A stretch of DNA of 64,000 nt, taken from positions 29,685,806 through 29,749,805 of the forward strand of contig NC_085140.1 in assembly GCF_024139115.2 (NCBI RefSeq), read 5' to 3'. The stretch comes from Armigeres subalbatus. Lineage: Eukaryota > Arthropoda > Insecta > Diptera > Culicidae. Under the pieces are notes generated by a model. The model was not told the DNA's origin, did no database searches, and saw nothing but the letters and a program-made list of their open reading frames with translations. A program made the position numbers and the translations under genes. Shown here piece by piece: positions 12,470 through 24,764 of the stretch (position 1 is the first letter of the stretch; every line of letters begins with the position of its first letter).

Positions 12470-12770
12470 TCAAGACAAAATTTTCAAAACGACTTATCTG
12501 CTTTTGTAAACAAAGATTCAAACGACGATTTGACGAATCTGATAGCTCTCCCACGCAAACCAACACCATCAACAGCTAGCGGAAACCTTCAAATCGTCGT
12601 TTGAATCTTTGTTTACAAAAGCAGATAAGTCGTTTTGAAGTCTTGAAATAAGGTACAGTGGGGCAAGTGAGTAATTGGGATAGGTGGAATAAAAAAAAAA
12701 CACAAATATTTTAATGATAAAGCATTACATCAATACAAAATTTTCAAAACGACTTATCTGCTTTTGTAAT
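12470..12770. mobile_element. Foldback MITE with ~55-bp arms plus a third partial arm
   Basis: The left arm 12475-12533 holds AAAACGACTTATCTGC, TTTTGTAAACAAAGATTC and AAACGACGATTTGA. Its reverse complement is at 12589-12640, with a ~55-bp spacer. The terminal 34 bp (AAAATTTTCAAAACGACTT, ATCTGCTTTTGTAA) occurs a third time at 12736-12770, as if two insertions overlap. Confidence 0.8.
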
Positions 12771-12837
12771 GTTCTGAAAACTCATATGTGAATATGTACA
12801 TTATGTGGAAGATAATGATTTGAAAAATGTATTGGAG

Positions 12838-13152
12838 GTAACCACTTTCCTTCGAACCCACGACCCTCAGTACGCTAGACTGGTGCTTCAACCAACTAAG
12901 CTACGAAGGACCTCCGTCGGCCTTCGCAACCTAGCGGCTACTGAACGAGCTCGAGATTCCCAAATTGGACGCATAGTCAAATCACTCGCAATCCATTTCT
13001 CAAGCCAACAGTACAGTTGCTGATGAAGAATGTGTGTAGCCGCCAGACATTCTAAATAATCACGCTCCTCTTATGTGAACGTGTACTATACACATGTGGA
13101 AGTGTTGGCTTGACAAATGGATTGCGAGTGATCTGGCTATGTGTCCAATTTT
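12838..13152 (-). mobile_element. tRNA-like SINE head followed by an inverted repeat
   Basis: On the minus strand 12925-12838 reads CCTTCGTAGCTTAGTTGG, then AAGCACCAGTCTAGCG and GGGTCGTGGGTTCGAAGG. That is a tRNA-like A box and B box. A relative is on the plus strand at 63548. Just beyond it, 12959-13006 (TCACTCGCAATCCATTT, CAAGCCAACA) is reverse-complemented at 13104-13152. The head is SINE-like rather than a working tRNA gene because flanking stem pairing is poor. Confidence 0.65.
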
Positions 13153-13295
13153 CTTTATTATTGAGTTTTTCAGCCCTGGGTTGGTTCACCTCAGAAAGTT
13201 TGTATTGAAAAAAATATTTTCCATTGTTGATTTGTTCATTTTTAGGTTACCTTTGAGCATAATGGTGACATTTATTTTTTAAAAATGTATATTTT

Positions 13296-13735
13296 TGCCT
13301 TTCTCGTACAACTAAGTTGTACCGAAAGGCTATCATTTCACTCCGAAAACGAACTTTTTATAGAACCCTCTGAGACCCATAGTATTATATACCAATCGAT
13401 TCAGCTCGACGAGCTGAGCACATGTCTGTCTGTCCATGTGTATGTATGTGTGTATGTGTGTGTTTATGTGTGTGTGTATGTGTGTGCACAAAAGCTATAA
13501 AAAACATTAGACAACTTTTCGTGAAGATATCCTTAACCGATTTTCTCGCAACAAATTTCATTCGACAGGAGACAAAGCCTTGTTGATCACTATTAAATTT
13601 TATAACGATCGGTCATTGCTTTTCAATATTATGAACAAAATGGTACATTGGTCCATATAAACCCCATATAAGGTTGGTGTCTTCACTAAATGCGAGAAAG
13701 GCACCACCAACGCTAGGAGGATTACCCTGGGTTTT
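13296..13735. mobile_element. TGCCTTTCTCG repeat element, long copy 1
   Basis: It starts TGCCTTTCTCGTACAACTAA and has the inverted match GCGAGAAAGGCA at 13692-13703, followed by the constant tail CCACCAACGCTAGGAGGATT. It encloses a GTATGTGTGTATGTGTG microsatellite (13438-13490). It is nearly identical to 17559-17990. The 71-codon frame inside it is shared by both copies only because the DNA is. Confidence 0.8.
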
Positions 13736-16281
13736 CGTCTTAAAGAAAGCAATACACAGACGGTTTGTTTTCATAAGAAATTGCAGAGATTTTCAAATGT
13801 AGAGCCATTTTTTATCCAAATGCTAAAAATCCTGTTTTGTTTAATTAAATCATTGGAAATGAACCTATCTATCTTTGTGTAATTTAATATTGTGAATAGA
13901 AACAATAGTAATTGATGCATTTAAAGGTTACCCTTTTCTGCCAGCTGTTTGACCCATGTTACCTCGGATTTTTCTTTAAATTTACAGTAAAATAGACTTT
14001 TACTTTGATTACTCAAAATGAAATGAAATGTGCATTTTAAAGCTCTGGCTTACATATTATGGACTATTTTTATAGTTCCATGTTGAAAAGTTAAATTCAA
14101 ATGTTTTTGTTTTCAGTCATTTGTTCTACTGAAATCCTTAGTGGATTATTCAAATTCACGCAATTTTTTTAGTTTTGGAATTATTTTTAATACTAAAAGT
14201 ATTTTTTTAAACTTTGTTTGCAGGCATATAGAGATTGGATAGACGATTCGTTGTGTCACATGAATTATTAACCGATAACCTTTATCCACTTGCCCCAAAA
14301 GTCGACGTTGTTATAATCAACTATCGAAACGCTTTTTCGATCCACATGAGAGTAAAGAGATTAGCACTTTTTAAATCCTCTTAGGATCAGTAATGGGGAG
14401 TAATGTCGTGTACAGCTTTTCAGCCGCATCATAGCTCAATGATGGCGTAGTAGATGGATATGAACCGCGCTGTTGATGGAATTGCTTCTTTAGCGGGTCC
14501 AGAGTGCACCTGGCTCCTGCCGGAACACTGAAGCGTATCGTTTACTTTGGTTTCAAATTTTGTGAAGAAAAAGAAAACCCCGCCAAAAATTCGCCTCAAC
14601 GCCCCATTATTGAATGGTCAGTTTCGCTCTCTTCCTCTGCAAAACAGCATTTGATTTATTATCTTACATGTACTGCATTCGACGAGAGGTGTTTCCCCGG
14701 AGTAAGGCACGAGCGCTGTATCCTCATCGTTATTCATGTGCAACGCGAGGGTGGTGCTGCTGTGACGCCAAAAGCGTTGCAAAATCCAAATGAATGCGTG
14801 GGCGGCGAGGCTCGTCGCGGCAATAACGAGAAATTGTAACAAGGGCAATCTGCCTTGCAGTTTTCTGCGGTCGGTCGTATTGTTCTTCCGAAAAAGGGCG
14901 CGCTGCGTTGAACCGGTTTCCCCGGCCGGCGGAGAGGGCGGCTTGAAACTGAGGATCAGCTTGGGCGTGTTGTCACTGCGAGGGAATTAGTGTGGAAGGC
15001 TTTCGAAAAACTTTGAAAAGTCGAAGAGGCACTTCTTGGTTGTTGATCTTATTTATATGAGAGGCTTTCGTGGCCCGAGGTGGGGCGCTGAAGTAGGCAC
15101 TACACAAGCCGCTAAAGGTCGGTAGAAAGCCAAACAAAATAATCGGATATTCGAAATAGAAGCATTCCAAACAAATGATTGCAAGCAAATACCAATAACA
15201 ATCGATTTGAATCTTTGGTTTTGTTTCCGAAATGGAATGAAATCAAATTTGTATTGTTCCTCTGGGTCCTAAAGTGAGTGCGAGAACAGGCAACCCACGG
15301 GTACCGGGCAACATGATCTTATCCGAATGGTTGCACAGTTGGTGGTGGCACAAGAAAACGATGATGACGACGGCCAAGCGTCACAACACACCATCGGTCA
15401 TTATTCCACCGTTCGGAGACCGCTGTGAAGAGTTGTGATCGTATCTTCAAGTCAGGCTAGAAAGTGCTTTACATAGAAGAAGTAATAAATCCACCATCGT
15501 TGGTGGAAAAGATGAGATCCACGTTGGGTCCAAGCACGATCGTTGCGGAAGAACATATCATCGCCAGCGTCTCCAAACCAATTCAATTGACTGAGGCTTG
15601 TTTTGACAAATCGGAGGTAACTTTCAACATGTTTTTAAAAAGCACTGCACGACTGGAACACCTGCGAGTCAAAATACGCAATTTACAATTTTCATGCCGT
15701 CAAACTATTTACCTATTCCTAATGCAATTTATTCGAAGGGGAATCCTTTCTAATGTTGTTATGGCGTAAACATTTTTTATATAATTTGTAATTTAACGAT
15801 AACGATCAACGTCTGATGGGAGTGATGATTACACCAGATGCATATATAGAGTCATAGAGGTGTGTAAAAAATACTAATAATGAAGCAAAATCTATAAAAC
15901 AACACTTTGCAATTCAATCGCGATTATCAAATTACTCGTTAGTCACAGTGGTTAAAATTAATCACCGCTGTGAAGAGACCACACGGAAAGCCTAACAGAA
16001 GCCTTCGATAAAGCTTAAAAGAACCATAATGTCCAGTCATCATTTTCCGAATGCATTCGTCTCGCGTGCGGCTGCAGTTAACAGAAAGGCGTCACAAAAG
16101 GCGAATGCAAAACGGTGATGCTGTGTATGCTGGCGTTCGTTCGCGTTTCCATCGTCGTCCGCGTTTATTTCAAAGAACATAAACATAAAATAAATCCAAG
16201 TGTGGTGCTTTACTAAGAACGGCAATACTCGGATGTAGCATCCGACTAGAAGTCTTTCAAAGAGTTTACAATGCTTATGTG
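13736..16281. other. Long intron stretch, no element recognised
   Basis: No supported gene. The part 14400-15460 is richer in GC, with frames at 14504-14839 and 14618-14848 that I do not recognise. It may be unique, possibly conserved, intronic DNA. Confidence 0.4.
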
Positions 16282-16562
16282 GATCGTTCTTCTTCTTCTA
16301 CGGCTCTACATTCCAACTGGAACTTGGCCTGTTTTTCAACTTAGTTTTCTATTAGCATTTTCTCAGTTACATATTAAATTGAAAGCTATACCCAGCATTG
16401 CATGAGTATGGATCTTGTGTGGCAAGTACAATGGATACATTATGCCCAAGGAGTTGAGAATGTTTCCCACCCGGTAACATCCTAAACCGGACCGAGAATC
16501 GAACTCGTCATCTCCGGTTTGGTAATCTTACGCCTTTGCTCGCAAGGCTAACTGGAGACCTG
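16282..16562 (-). mobile_element. tRNA-derived SINE related to Feilai
   Basis: The plus strand starts TCTTCTTCTTCTACGGCTC (the reversed GAAGAAG tail). It continues with ATTCCAACTGG, CATTTTCTCAGTTA and CAAGGAGTTGAGAA, and ends with CGAGAATCGAACTCG and CTAACTGGAGACC, the complement of a tRNA-like head. It is thus a minus-strand copy of about full length. Relatives are at 24765, 48390 and 59335. Confidence 0.75.
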
Positions 16563-17558
16563 TTGATCGTAAGAAAGTTGATTAAAACGATAGCAATGAA
16601 TGCGGCATTGGCAAAAGGCGAAGGCTGAATCTATTTCAGGTATCTGAGTTTTTTTAATTTGATGTCCATCGTATCATCATAGTATTCCGATGTACCTACT
16701 TGTGTGCCCAGTAGATCACCTTTGTTTTTTCTCAAATAACTTTTTATTTTTTTACAAAACGTTCCTATTGAAATCTGATGAGCACACAAGTTGACATTAC
16801 AAAGCATGTGGGTGGTACTTGAGCAACACTCAAACGAACCAACCGAGGCATTTACTCTACTGCAGTACTTCTCGTTTTGCAGTCAAGTGTTTTTTGTTTT
16901 TGTTTGACAAAGCTGAGACGAAAGAAAACAATGTGCAGCAACACAATGCAGCAAATTTATGCCAGTTTGTGAGCGTGTTTCGTTTTCATATTATTCTTCA
17001 ATGAATTGGTTCGACTTGTTTGTATTACTAACTTTGCGCATCAATGAAAGCGTCAATACCACTGCATTTCTTGTGGTACAACATCACTTTCACCAACACA
17101 GACTATCAAAAGTTATCTGTTTCCGAAATATGAACACTTTCCTTCTCCCGAGAAAATTCTGAAGAACTTGCGGAGGAAATTTAAAAAGAAATCAAGAAGA
17201 ACTTTCAGAGAGTTACTCGAAAATTTTCCAAGGATATTCCAGAAAATCGTTCGAGGTATTAGACATTTTTCGGAATTTCCTTGAAAAATTCTTAAAAATT
17301 TCCGCATCGGAATTCCCTCAAAATTTATTTTGGAGTTTCCTTGGGAAGTCTTCAGATTTTCTCCGGGATTTTTTATAATTTCCTTGGGAAAATCTTGAAA
17401 GTTTCCTCGGGAAGTTCTTTATTATTTTCTCTTTCAAAGTTAATTCCATGAAGTTTCGAATTACCTACTTTCTCCATAATAAGTCACAATAGAACAGCTC
17501 TGAAAAAGGCGGTCGAAACCATTTGAGACGCTTAATACAAATTTAAATTCATGTTTTT
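16563..17558. other. Intron stretch; degenerate GAATTTCC tract at 17150-17440
   Basis: Nothing recognised up to 17150. From 17150 to 17440 there are GAAAATTTTCC / GGAATTTCCTTG words of the degenerate type seen elsewhere in the window. Confidence 0.45.
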
Positions 17559-17990
17559 TGCCTTTCTCGTACAACAAAGTTTTACCGAAAGGCTATCATT
17601 TCACTCCGAAAACGAACTTTTTATAGAAGCCTCTGAGACCCATAGTATTATATACCAATCGACTCAGCTCGACAAGTTGAGCACATGTCTGTCTGTCCAT
17701 GTGTATGTATGTGTGTATGTGTGTGTGTGTATGTGTGTGCACAAAAGCTATAAAAACGTTAGACAACTTTTCGTATAGAAATCCTTAACCGATTTTCTCG
17801 CAACAAGTCTCGCAACAGAGGACAAAGCCTTGTTGATCACTATTGAATTTTATATATAACGATCGGTCACTGCGTTTTAAAATTATGAAGAAAATGGTAC
17901 ATTGAACCATATAAACCCCATATAAGGTTGGTGTCTTAACTAAATGCGAGAAAGGCACCACCAACGCTAGGTGGATTAATCTGGGTTTTT
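17559..17990. mobile_element. TGCCTTTCTCG repeat element, long copy 2
   Basis: It has the same layout as 13296-13735: left end TGCCTTTCTCGTACAACAAA, a TG microsatellite at 17698-17740, inverted end GCGAGAAAGGCA at 17946-17957, then CCACCAACGCTAGGTGGATT. The two copies differ by scattered substitutions and small indels. Confidence 0.8.
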
Positions 17991-18029
17991 ATAGAATGTA
18001 TTTATAAAATTACCTGACATCATCTAGAG

Positions 18030-18229
18030 CAGCGGTTTTCAACGTTTTTTTAGATGTAATTCTTTGAGCTTTTACATTCATTGCCCCTCTATTTTTTTCG
18101 CTGTAAATGAAAATAAACATAACTTATGAGATGTATGAAAAAGTGACCATAAAACTAACGGGGTATAAGCAATCCAAAAAGTTTTCTGATATTTTTCTGA
18201 CTGCAAATTAATTCCATACATCAAGCTCC
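18030..18229. mobile_element. hAT-like left terminus beside the 23-bp array
   Basis: CAGCGGTTTTCAAC at 18030-18043 resembles hAT terminal inverted repeats and is complementary to the terminus at 48801-48814. The preceding 8 bp, ATCTAGAG, fit the nTCTAGAn duplication known for Buster-type hAT elements. No matching right end was found after the array at 21058. Confidence 0.5.
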
Positions 18230-21058
18230 ATTTTTTTTGAAAGGAACCTTCCGATCCTGTTTAGAAAAGGCTTCCGAGCCTCTTGAAAGGAGGTTTCCGA
18301 GTCTCTTGAAAGGAAACTTCCGAGCCTCTTGAAATTTGGCTTACGAGCCTTCCTTTCAAGAGGAAGGAAGCTTGAAATGAGGCTTCTGAGCCACTTGAAA
18401 AGAGCCATCCGAGCCTCTTGAAAGGAGGTTTCTGAGTCTCTTGAAAAGAGGCTTCCGACCCTCTTAAAAGGAGGATTATGAGCCTCTTGAAAGGAAGCTT
18501 CCGAGCCTCTTGAAAGGAGGCTTCCGAGCCTCTTGAAAGGAAGCTTCCGAGCCTCTTGAAAGGAGGCTTCTGAGCCTCTTGAAAGAAGGCTTTTGAGCCT
18601 CTTGAAAGAAGACTTCCGAGCCTTTAGGAATGAGGCTTCCGAGTCTCTTGAAAGGATGCTTCCGAGCCTCTTGAAAGGAGGCTTCCGAACCTCTTAAAAG
18701 AAGGCTACCGAACCTCTTGAAAGGAGGTTTCCGAGCCTCTTGGAAGAAAACTTTCGTGCTTCTTGAAAGGAGGCTTCCGAGCCTCTTAAAATAAGACTTC
18801 CGAGTCTCTTGAAAGGAAGCTTCCGAGCTTCTTGAAAGGAGGCTTCTGAGCCTGTTGAAAGAAGGCTGTCGAGCCTCTTGAAAGAAGACTTCCGAGCCTT
18901 TTGAAAGGAGGCTTCCGAGCCTCTTGAAAGGAGGCTTCCGAGCCTCTTTAAAAGAGGCTTCCGAGCCTCTTAAAAGGAGGTTTCCGAGCCTCTTGAAAGG
19001 AGGCTTCTGAGCCTCTTGAAAAGAGGCTTCCGAGCCTCTTGAAAAGAGGGTTCTGAGCCTTTTGAAAGGAGGTTTCCGAGCCTCTTGAAACGAAACTTCC
19101 GTACCTCTTGAAAGGAGGTTTCCGAGCCACTTGAAATAAGGCTTCCGATTCTCTTGAAATAAGGTTTCCGAGTCTCTAGAAAGGAAGCTTCCGAGCTTTT
19201 TGAAAGGAGGCTTCTGAGCCTCTTGAAAGAAGGCTTTCGACCCTCTTGAAAGAAGACTTACGAGCCTTTTGAAAGGAGGCTTCCGAGCCTCTTGAAAAGA
19301 TGCTTCCGAGCCTCTTGAAATAAGGTTTCCGAGTCTCTTAAAATGAGACTTCCGAGTCTCTTGAAAGGAGGCTTCCGAACCCCTTGAGAGGAGGCTTCTG
19401 AGCCTCTTGAAAGTAGGCTTCCGAGCCTCTTGAAAGCAGGCTTCTGAGCCTCTTGAAAGAAGGCTTCCGAATCTCTTGAAAGGAGGCTTCCAAACCTCTT
19501 GAAAGTAGGCTTCCGAGCCTCTTGAAAGGAGGGTTCTGAGCCTCTTGAAAGGAGGCTTCTGATCCTCTTGAAAGGAGGCTTCTGATCCTCTTGAAAGGAG
19601 GCTTTTGAGCCTCTTGAAAGGGGGCTTCTGAGCCTCTTGAAAGGAGGCTTCCGAGCCTCTTGAAAGGAGGCTTCCGAGCCTCTTGAAAGGAAGCTTGAGG
19701 CCTCTTGAAGGAGGCTTGAGCCTCCTCGAAAGGAGGCTTCCGAGACTCTTGAAAGGAGGCTCTGAGCCTCTCGATAGGAGGCTTCTGAGACTCTTGAAAG
19801 GAGGCTTGAGGACTCTTGAAAGGAGGCTTCCGAGACTCTTGAAAGGAGGCTCTCCGAGACTCTTGAAAGGAGGCTTCTGAGCCTCTTGAAAGGAGGCTTT
19901 CGAGCCTCTTGAAGGAGGCTTTCGAGGCCTCTTGAAGGGAGGCCTGAGCCTATTGAAAGGAGGCTTCCTGAGCCTATTGAAAGGAGGCTGAGTCTCTTGA
20001 AAGGAGGCTTCTGAGCCTCTTGAAAGGAGGCTTCTGAGCCTCTTGAAATAAGGCTTGAGCCTTTTGAAAGGAGGCTGGAGCCTCTTGAAAGGAGGCTTCA
20101 GACCTCTTGAAAGGAGGCTTCCAGGCCTCTTGAAAGGAGGCCTCCGAGACTCTTGAAAGGAGGCTTCTGAGCCTCTTGAAAGGAGGCTTCAGGCCTCTTA
20201 AAGGAGGCTTCCAGGCCTCTTGAAAGGAGGCTTCAGGCCCCTTGAAAGGAGGCTTCCAGGCCCCTTGAAAGGAGGCTTCCAGGCCCCTTGAAAGGAGGCT
20301 TCTGAGCCCCTTGAAAGGAGGCTGAGGCCTCTTGAAAGGAGGCTTCTGAGCCCCTTGAAAGGAGGCTTCTGAGGCCTCTTGAAAGGAGGCTGAGAGCCTC
20401 TTGAAAGGAGGCTTCTGAGCCTCTTGAAAGGAGGCTTCCGAGCCTCTTGAAAGGAGGCTTCTGAGGCCTCTTGAAAGGAGGCTTCTGAGCCTCTTGAAGG
20501 AGGCTTCCAGGCCTCTTGAAAGGAGGCTTCCAGGCCTCTTGAAAGGAGGCTTCCAGGCCTCTTGAATGGAGGCTTCCAGGCCTGTTGAAAGGAGGCTCTG
20601 AGGCCTCTTGAAAGGAGGCTTCTGAGCCTCTTGAAAGGAGGCTTCTGAGCCTCTTGAAAGAAGGCTTCTGAGCCTCTTGAAAGGAGGCTTCTGAGCCTCT
20701 TGAAAGGAGGCTTCCAGGCCTCTTGAAAGGAAGCTTCCAGGCCTCTTGAAAGGAGGCTTGAGCCTCTTGAAAGGAGGCTTCCGAGCCTCTTGAAAGGAGG
20801 CTTCCGAGCCTCTTGAAAGGAGGCTTCCGAGCCTCTTGAAAGGAGGCTTCCGAGCCTCTTGAAAGGAAGCTTCCGAGCCTCTTGAAAGGAAGCTTCCGAG
20901 CCTCTTGAAAGGAGGCTTCCGGGCCTCTTGAAAGGAGGCTTCCGGGCCTCTTGAAAGGAGGCTTCCGGGCCTCTTGAAAGGAGGTCTCCGAATCTCTTGA
21001 AAGGAGGCTTCCGAGCCTCTTGAAAGGAGGCTTCCGAGCCTCCTCAACTGAGGCTATA
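18230..21058. repeat. 23-bp hairpin satellite, roughly 120 units
   Basis: The unit is TTGAAAGGAGGCTTCCGAGC plus CTC. Inside each unit GAGGCT and AGCCTC pair around TCCG, so every unit is a small palindrome. Units on the left (to about 19650) carry many substitutions. Units on the right are close to consensus but include 21-22-bp length variants. Because the unit length is not a multiple of three and the minus strand lacks stops, a 357-codon frame (21047-19974) with a 23-residue period results. It is a repeat artefact, not a supported gene. Confidence 0.95.
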
Positions 21059-24000
21059 GAGCCTCTTGAGAAAAGGTTTCATACATCGCGTGACATCTTT
21101 CATTGACAATGAGAAATTCCAGTACTATTTTTGGGAGTAAATAATCTGAAATTTTTTTTGAGGTTTCTATAGAACCATTTTTCGGGGACTTCTAATAATA
21201 CATTTAATCGTGCTATATTTGTCATATACTTCTTAAATTAGTTATTATTCGTATTTGCAGATTTCAAAAACTTTTTTTTTTGCCTTTGGAAAACATTTAG
21301 ATCATTATACTCCATTTTGGCTATGCAGTCTTGGTAATCAAACGAAAATTTTGATTTTATCCCAAAGTTTCGACCACTTTTCGGGAAGATAGGAATATCC
21401 CGCATAATTATCAACCATACTTATAATCATGGACCGCAACTGTTATAATTGAAACCCAGACAAACAGACATAACATTTCAATTTAATGTATCGTATTTGA
21501 ATTATTTTGCGCGAATCTTCCAGAGAGACGCAAAGAGATCGCGCCAGCAGTCAACCACTCTAGCATTTTACGCTTGAAAGATCAACTACACCTAAAAAAA
21601 TCTACACGTTGTTTCCACCTGAAAACATGTAAATTTTTCAACTTAAATTCACGTAACATTTACCTGATTTTCCCGTAAAATTCTCATTCTACATGATAAT
21701 CGGGTAATTTCTAACTGAGTTTCAGATAAAACTCATCGGAGAAATATTTATCGAATAATAAAATTGGAACAGAAATCAATGAGCCTTATCCTACCAAACT
21801 GAGCTTCAGCCACTGGATTCTTCTACACAAAATAGGCGTTCAGAATAATGTAAATCTAGATGCCAGAATGTGTCTATAAGGCTGAAAGTTAATCATGAAA
21901 TTGACCTATTCGATAAAACAGTTCCGTTTGATCGAAGTTCCAAATTCCAATAAAAAAAGCATATTATCTGCAGACTATCTTATATTAGTGTTATATGTTT
22001 TGTGATAATAGTGGATTTCATGCTATAGATGTTGTTGGGCAACTTTATTAACACATTCTATGAGCAAACAATTAATCTAAATTTGTATTCAACGCCTCAA
22101 AAAGATTTTGACATTTTTTCAGAGTCGTTTCATTGTGGGTGTAGACAGTTAGTCTAATTACGATTCGTCGAACGAAATTTAATCAAATGGTCATTTGGTC
22201 GGCATTTAATTTTTCGTTTACTCATAACGTGGAACATTTGGTTGGACTTGATCAAAGGAATATGATTAATTTTGGTCGCCTGAGATAGAAAAAGGCGGTT
22301 TGCTCTCTGTCTTATGACGATCACGACCTTTTGTAGTGCTGGGCCTACATGTGCCAATAATTTCCCAAATGCTCTTTCGGTCTGATCTCCCACAATTCGT
22401 TCTGAAATAGGAATGAATTTGAGTTTTGTGTTGTTACGATTTAAATGACGAACGGGTTAATCGTTTTAAAAGGTCTTCTCTTGGTCGGTGTAAACTTGTT
22501 GTGTTAACTTGTCATTTTTTTGTTCAGTAAAAAGCGGCAATCAATACAAACTAAATGACCACTTGATCAACATATTGCACCATGAATTTAAATGTAAATC
22601 ATCTACTCCGATTTTCTCACAAAGCTAAACACAGTTCAACATCATAACCAAAAAGAATGACTCAATCATCCAAATCCAAGCAATCCATTGCTCGAAACGG
22701 GTCATTACTGTCTGCTGGCGTTCCCACTTGTTCATAAACTCTCAGCCGAGAACGATCGGTTCCCAAAACAAACACCCTCCAATTACTCCCTGGAGTGCAA
22801 TCTCAGTCCCTCACACGCTGTCAACACGATTACACGCCGCATTACATCTGTTTTTCTGGTGGTGGGCGTCTCTCGGTGAGAAATTTCTAAACAAATCTAT
22901 TAATAAATATCAACGAAAACACAAACCCACCATGCGGGTCGTAAGTCCTTGTTAGCATGACGATTGCGGCGACAAAAAGCACTTCCCCGAGGCGAGGACC
23001 GATCCTACTTTGAACCTATTTCGTTCCCTCCAGTCTTCTTTGCTCGCTCGCACGACGACGCCCGCAAATGAACCAAGAAGCGATCATCCATAACTGCAAC
23101 CAATTGAGTTATGGTTCTTTGATCCATCTCTCCCTCATTGTGGTTGAGCCACACATTTCTCCCCGAGCTACATACACGTTTCCATGTTCCGGGGTCTGTC
23201 AGATCAATAAATCAAATCGGCTGCGCTGCCTTTATCGGATGAAAGAGTTGAAATATGTGAGTCATTATCGATTTTAGATCGGATGTTCACTCCGCCTAGG
23301 AAATTGATAGGGCCGACGAAAGAGCGCTGCAACTTGCGCTCGCTTGGTGTTAAATTGGAATCAGCTGGAGATCGAGCGGATAGGCGATGGAGGTGAGTTC
23401 AGGTGAACCCTGAGATCGTTTTTCTGCGCTACATTGCTGACACATTGTATGTAGGGGGCTTGCGATGGGGACGGACCCCAAGCTAATTGATTCATTTCGC
23501 TGTCATCAATCTGGTTGGATGGTCGGGATCGATAGCTCCGCGAAACCCTTCGAGAGGAGCGAAAGAGGTGGAAACAACCTCCGTTATTTCGTTGTTGCTG
23601 CCTTGAACTCAGGATGCAATAAATGGATATTCGGCATCCTGCTGTGTGGCCGTAATTTTTCATTCCGCGGCGATCAGCTTTGGGGGTGAGGGTGCTTCTA
23701 ATCAGTTCGGGAGTCGTCGAGTATGAGGTCTCATCGTGAAAACAAGCGGGAGATGAAAACGTTGCATTCCAAACTGCAAGCTGCTCTTGCAACGTTTTTG
23801 TCCGATAACCACCGCGAGGACCCCGACCGCTCCAGTTACGGAGAAATATGCATAACGTATGGGCGGAATAATCGTTCGAAACGGTCATCATCGTGGCGAA
23901 TGAAAGGGTTCGATTGGGAAACAATGTTTGTTTTTTTTTGGGTTGGACATTTGGGTTCATTTCTTAATAAACTGAATTCCGAAGGGCTGACCACAACGTA

Positions 24001-24185
24001 AATTGACGTGACTTTTCCTTTACTGTCCTGATTCGTAAGGCTACCTACTATGGACTCCAAATCCAATTTGAAATTTCTTCAATATCTGATGCAATGTGGA
24101 GGTAACTAACTAACAAATCTTTGAGGTACCCTAAAACATAAATCTCGGATGTATTTTTATTAAACCAGAGAACCTAAATCACAAT
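21059..24185. other. Intron stretch without recognised elements; GC-richer 22680-23960
   Basis: The first part is AT-rich. At 22680-23960 the GC content rises and there are frames on both strands (199 codons on the minus strand at 23960-23361; 92 on the plus strand at 23723-24001). None resembles a family I know, and overlapping frames on both strands argue against coding. It could hold conserved non-coding DNA of fringe. Confidence 0.4.
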
Positions 24186-24190
24186 ATTTT

Positions 24191-24393
24191 TTTATAAGAA
24201 AATTATTTTGAGCTTTTAGTGGAATGTCTACACTTGTCATAAGACGAGTTCGTACTATCCCATTTTATTCCACCACTTGATTGTAACTCGAACAGATGCG
24301 TATTTCGACCTCAACAGTAAGGCTGTCTAGTCTAGTTACAATGAAGTGGTGGAATTAAATGGGATAGTACGAACTCGTCTTATGAATAGTGAT
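24191..24393 (-). mobile_element. Palindromic retroposon-like element, copy 1
   Basis: In minus orientation it begins CACTATTCATAAGACGAG and ends AAAAGCTCAAAATAATTTTC then TTA. Both arms carry CATAAGACGAGTTCGTACTA-type sequence, and the loop side carries TACGTATTTC / GACCTCAACAGTAAGG-type words. The 9-bp ATTTTTTTA flanks both sides. The 3' end is at the same base as in the copy at 60747-61016. The left half of the hairpin is shortened. Confidence 0.75.
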
Positions 24394-24764
24394 TTTTTTA
24401 ACAGTCTTCAAAAGAGGTTGATAAATTTGCTGATAACTTGATTCGCTCAAGTGTTGTTTAAAAAATATACAAAAAATGCAAGGCATTTTTCTTATCACAC
24501 TTCGAAAACAATATTGCATCGCTTCACAGTTCGGTTCAATATGTTGAGTCACTGAAAATCGAGTTGCTTGCACCCGTTTGTCCATATGCGGAAGGAGTAA
24601 GGGAGGATCAAGAAGTAGATATGAACAGATCGGCAAAAAATGGATTGTGCTACAGCCGCTTACCAACTGTCGCTTACTGGTCAATTGGTAATTTGAGACA
24701 ATATTTCCTCAGACACTGGCTATATTTTATTATTTGTTGTCGTTGATGCACGATCATCATTTTA

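Noticed and set aside
13285..13500. A frame conserved between 13285-13500 and 17551-17778
   Set aside because: The two DNA copies are nearly identical along their whole length, including non-coding parts, so sharing a frame is not evidence of coding.
18230..21058. CRISPR-like array
   Set aside because: There are no unique spacers between repeats; it is a head-to-tail satellite in an insect genome.
21585..22148. Possible TIR element with CTACACC ends
   Set aside because: Only about seven terminal bases pair, which is not enough to claim an element.
23361..23960. 199-codon minus-strand frame
   Set aside because: No recognisable domain, frames are also open on the opposite strand, and there is no splice context or start supporting it; kept only as GC-rich unknown.
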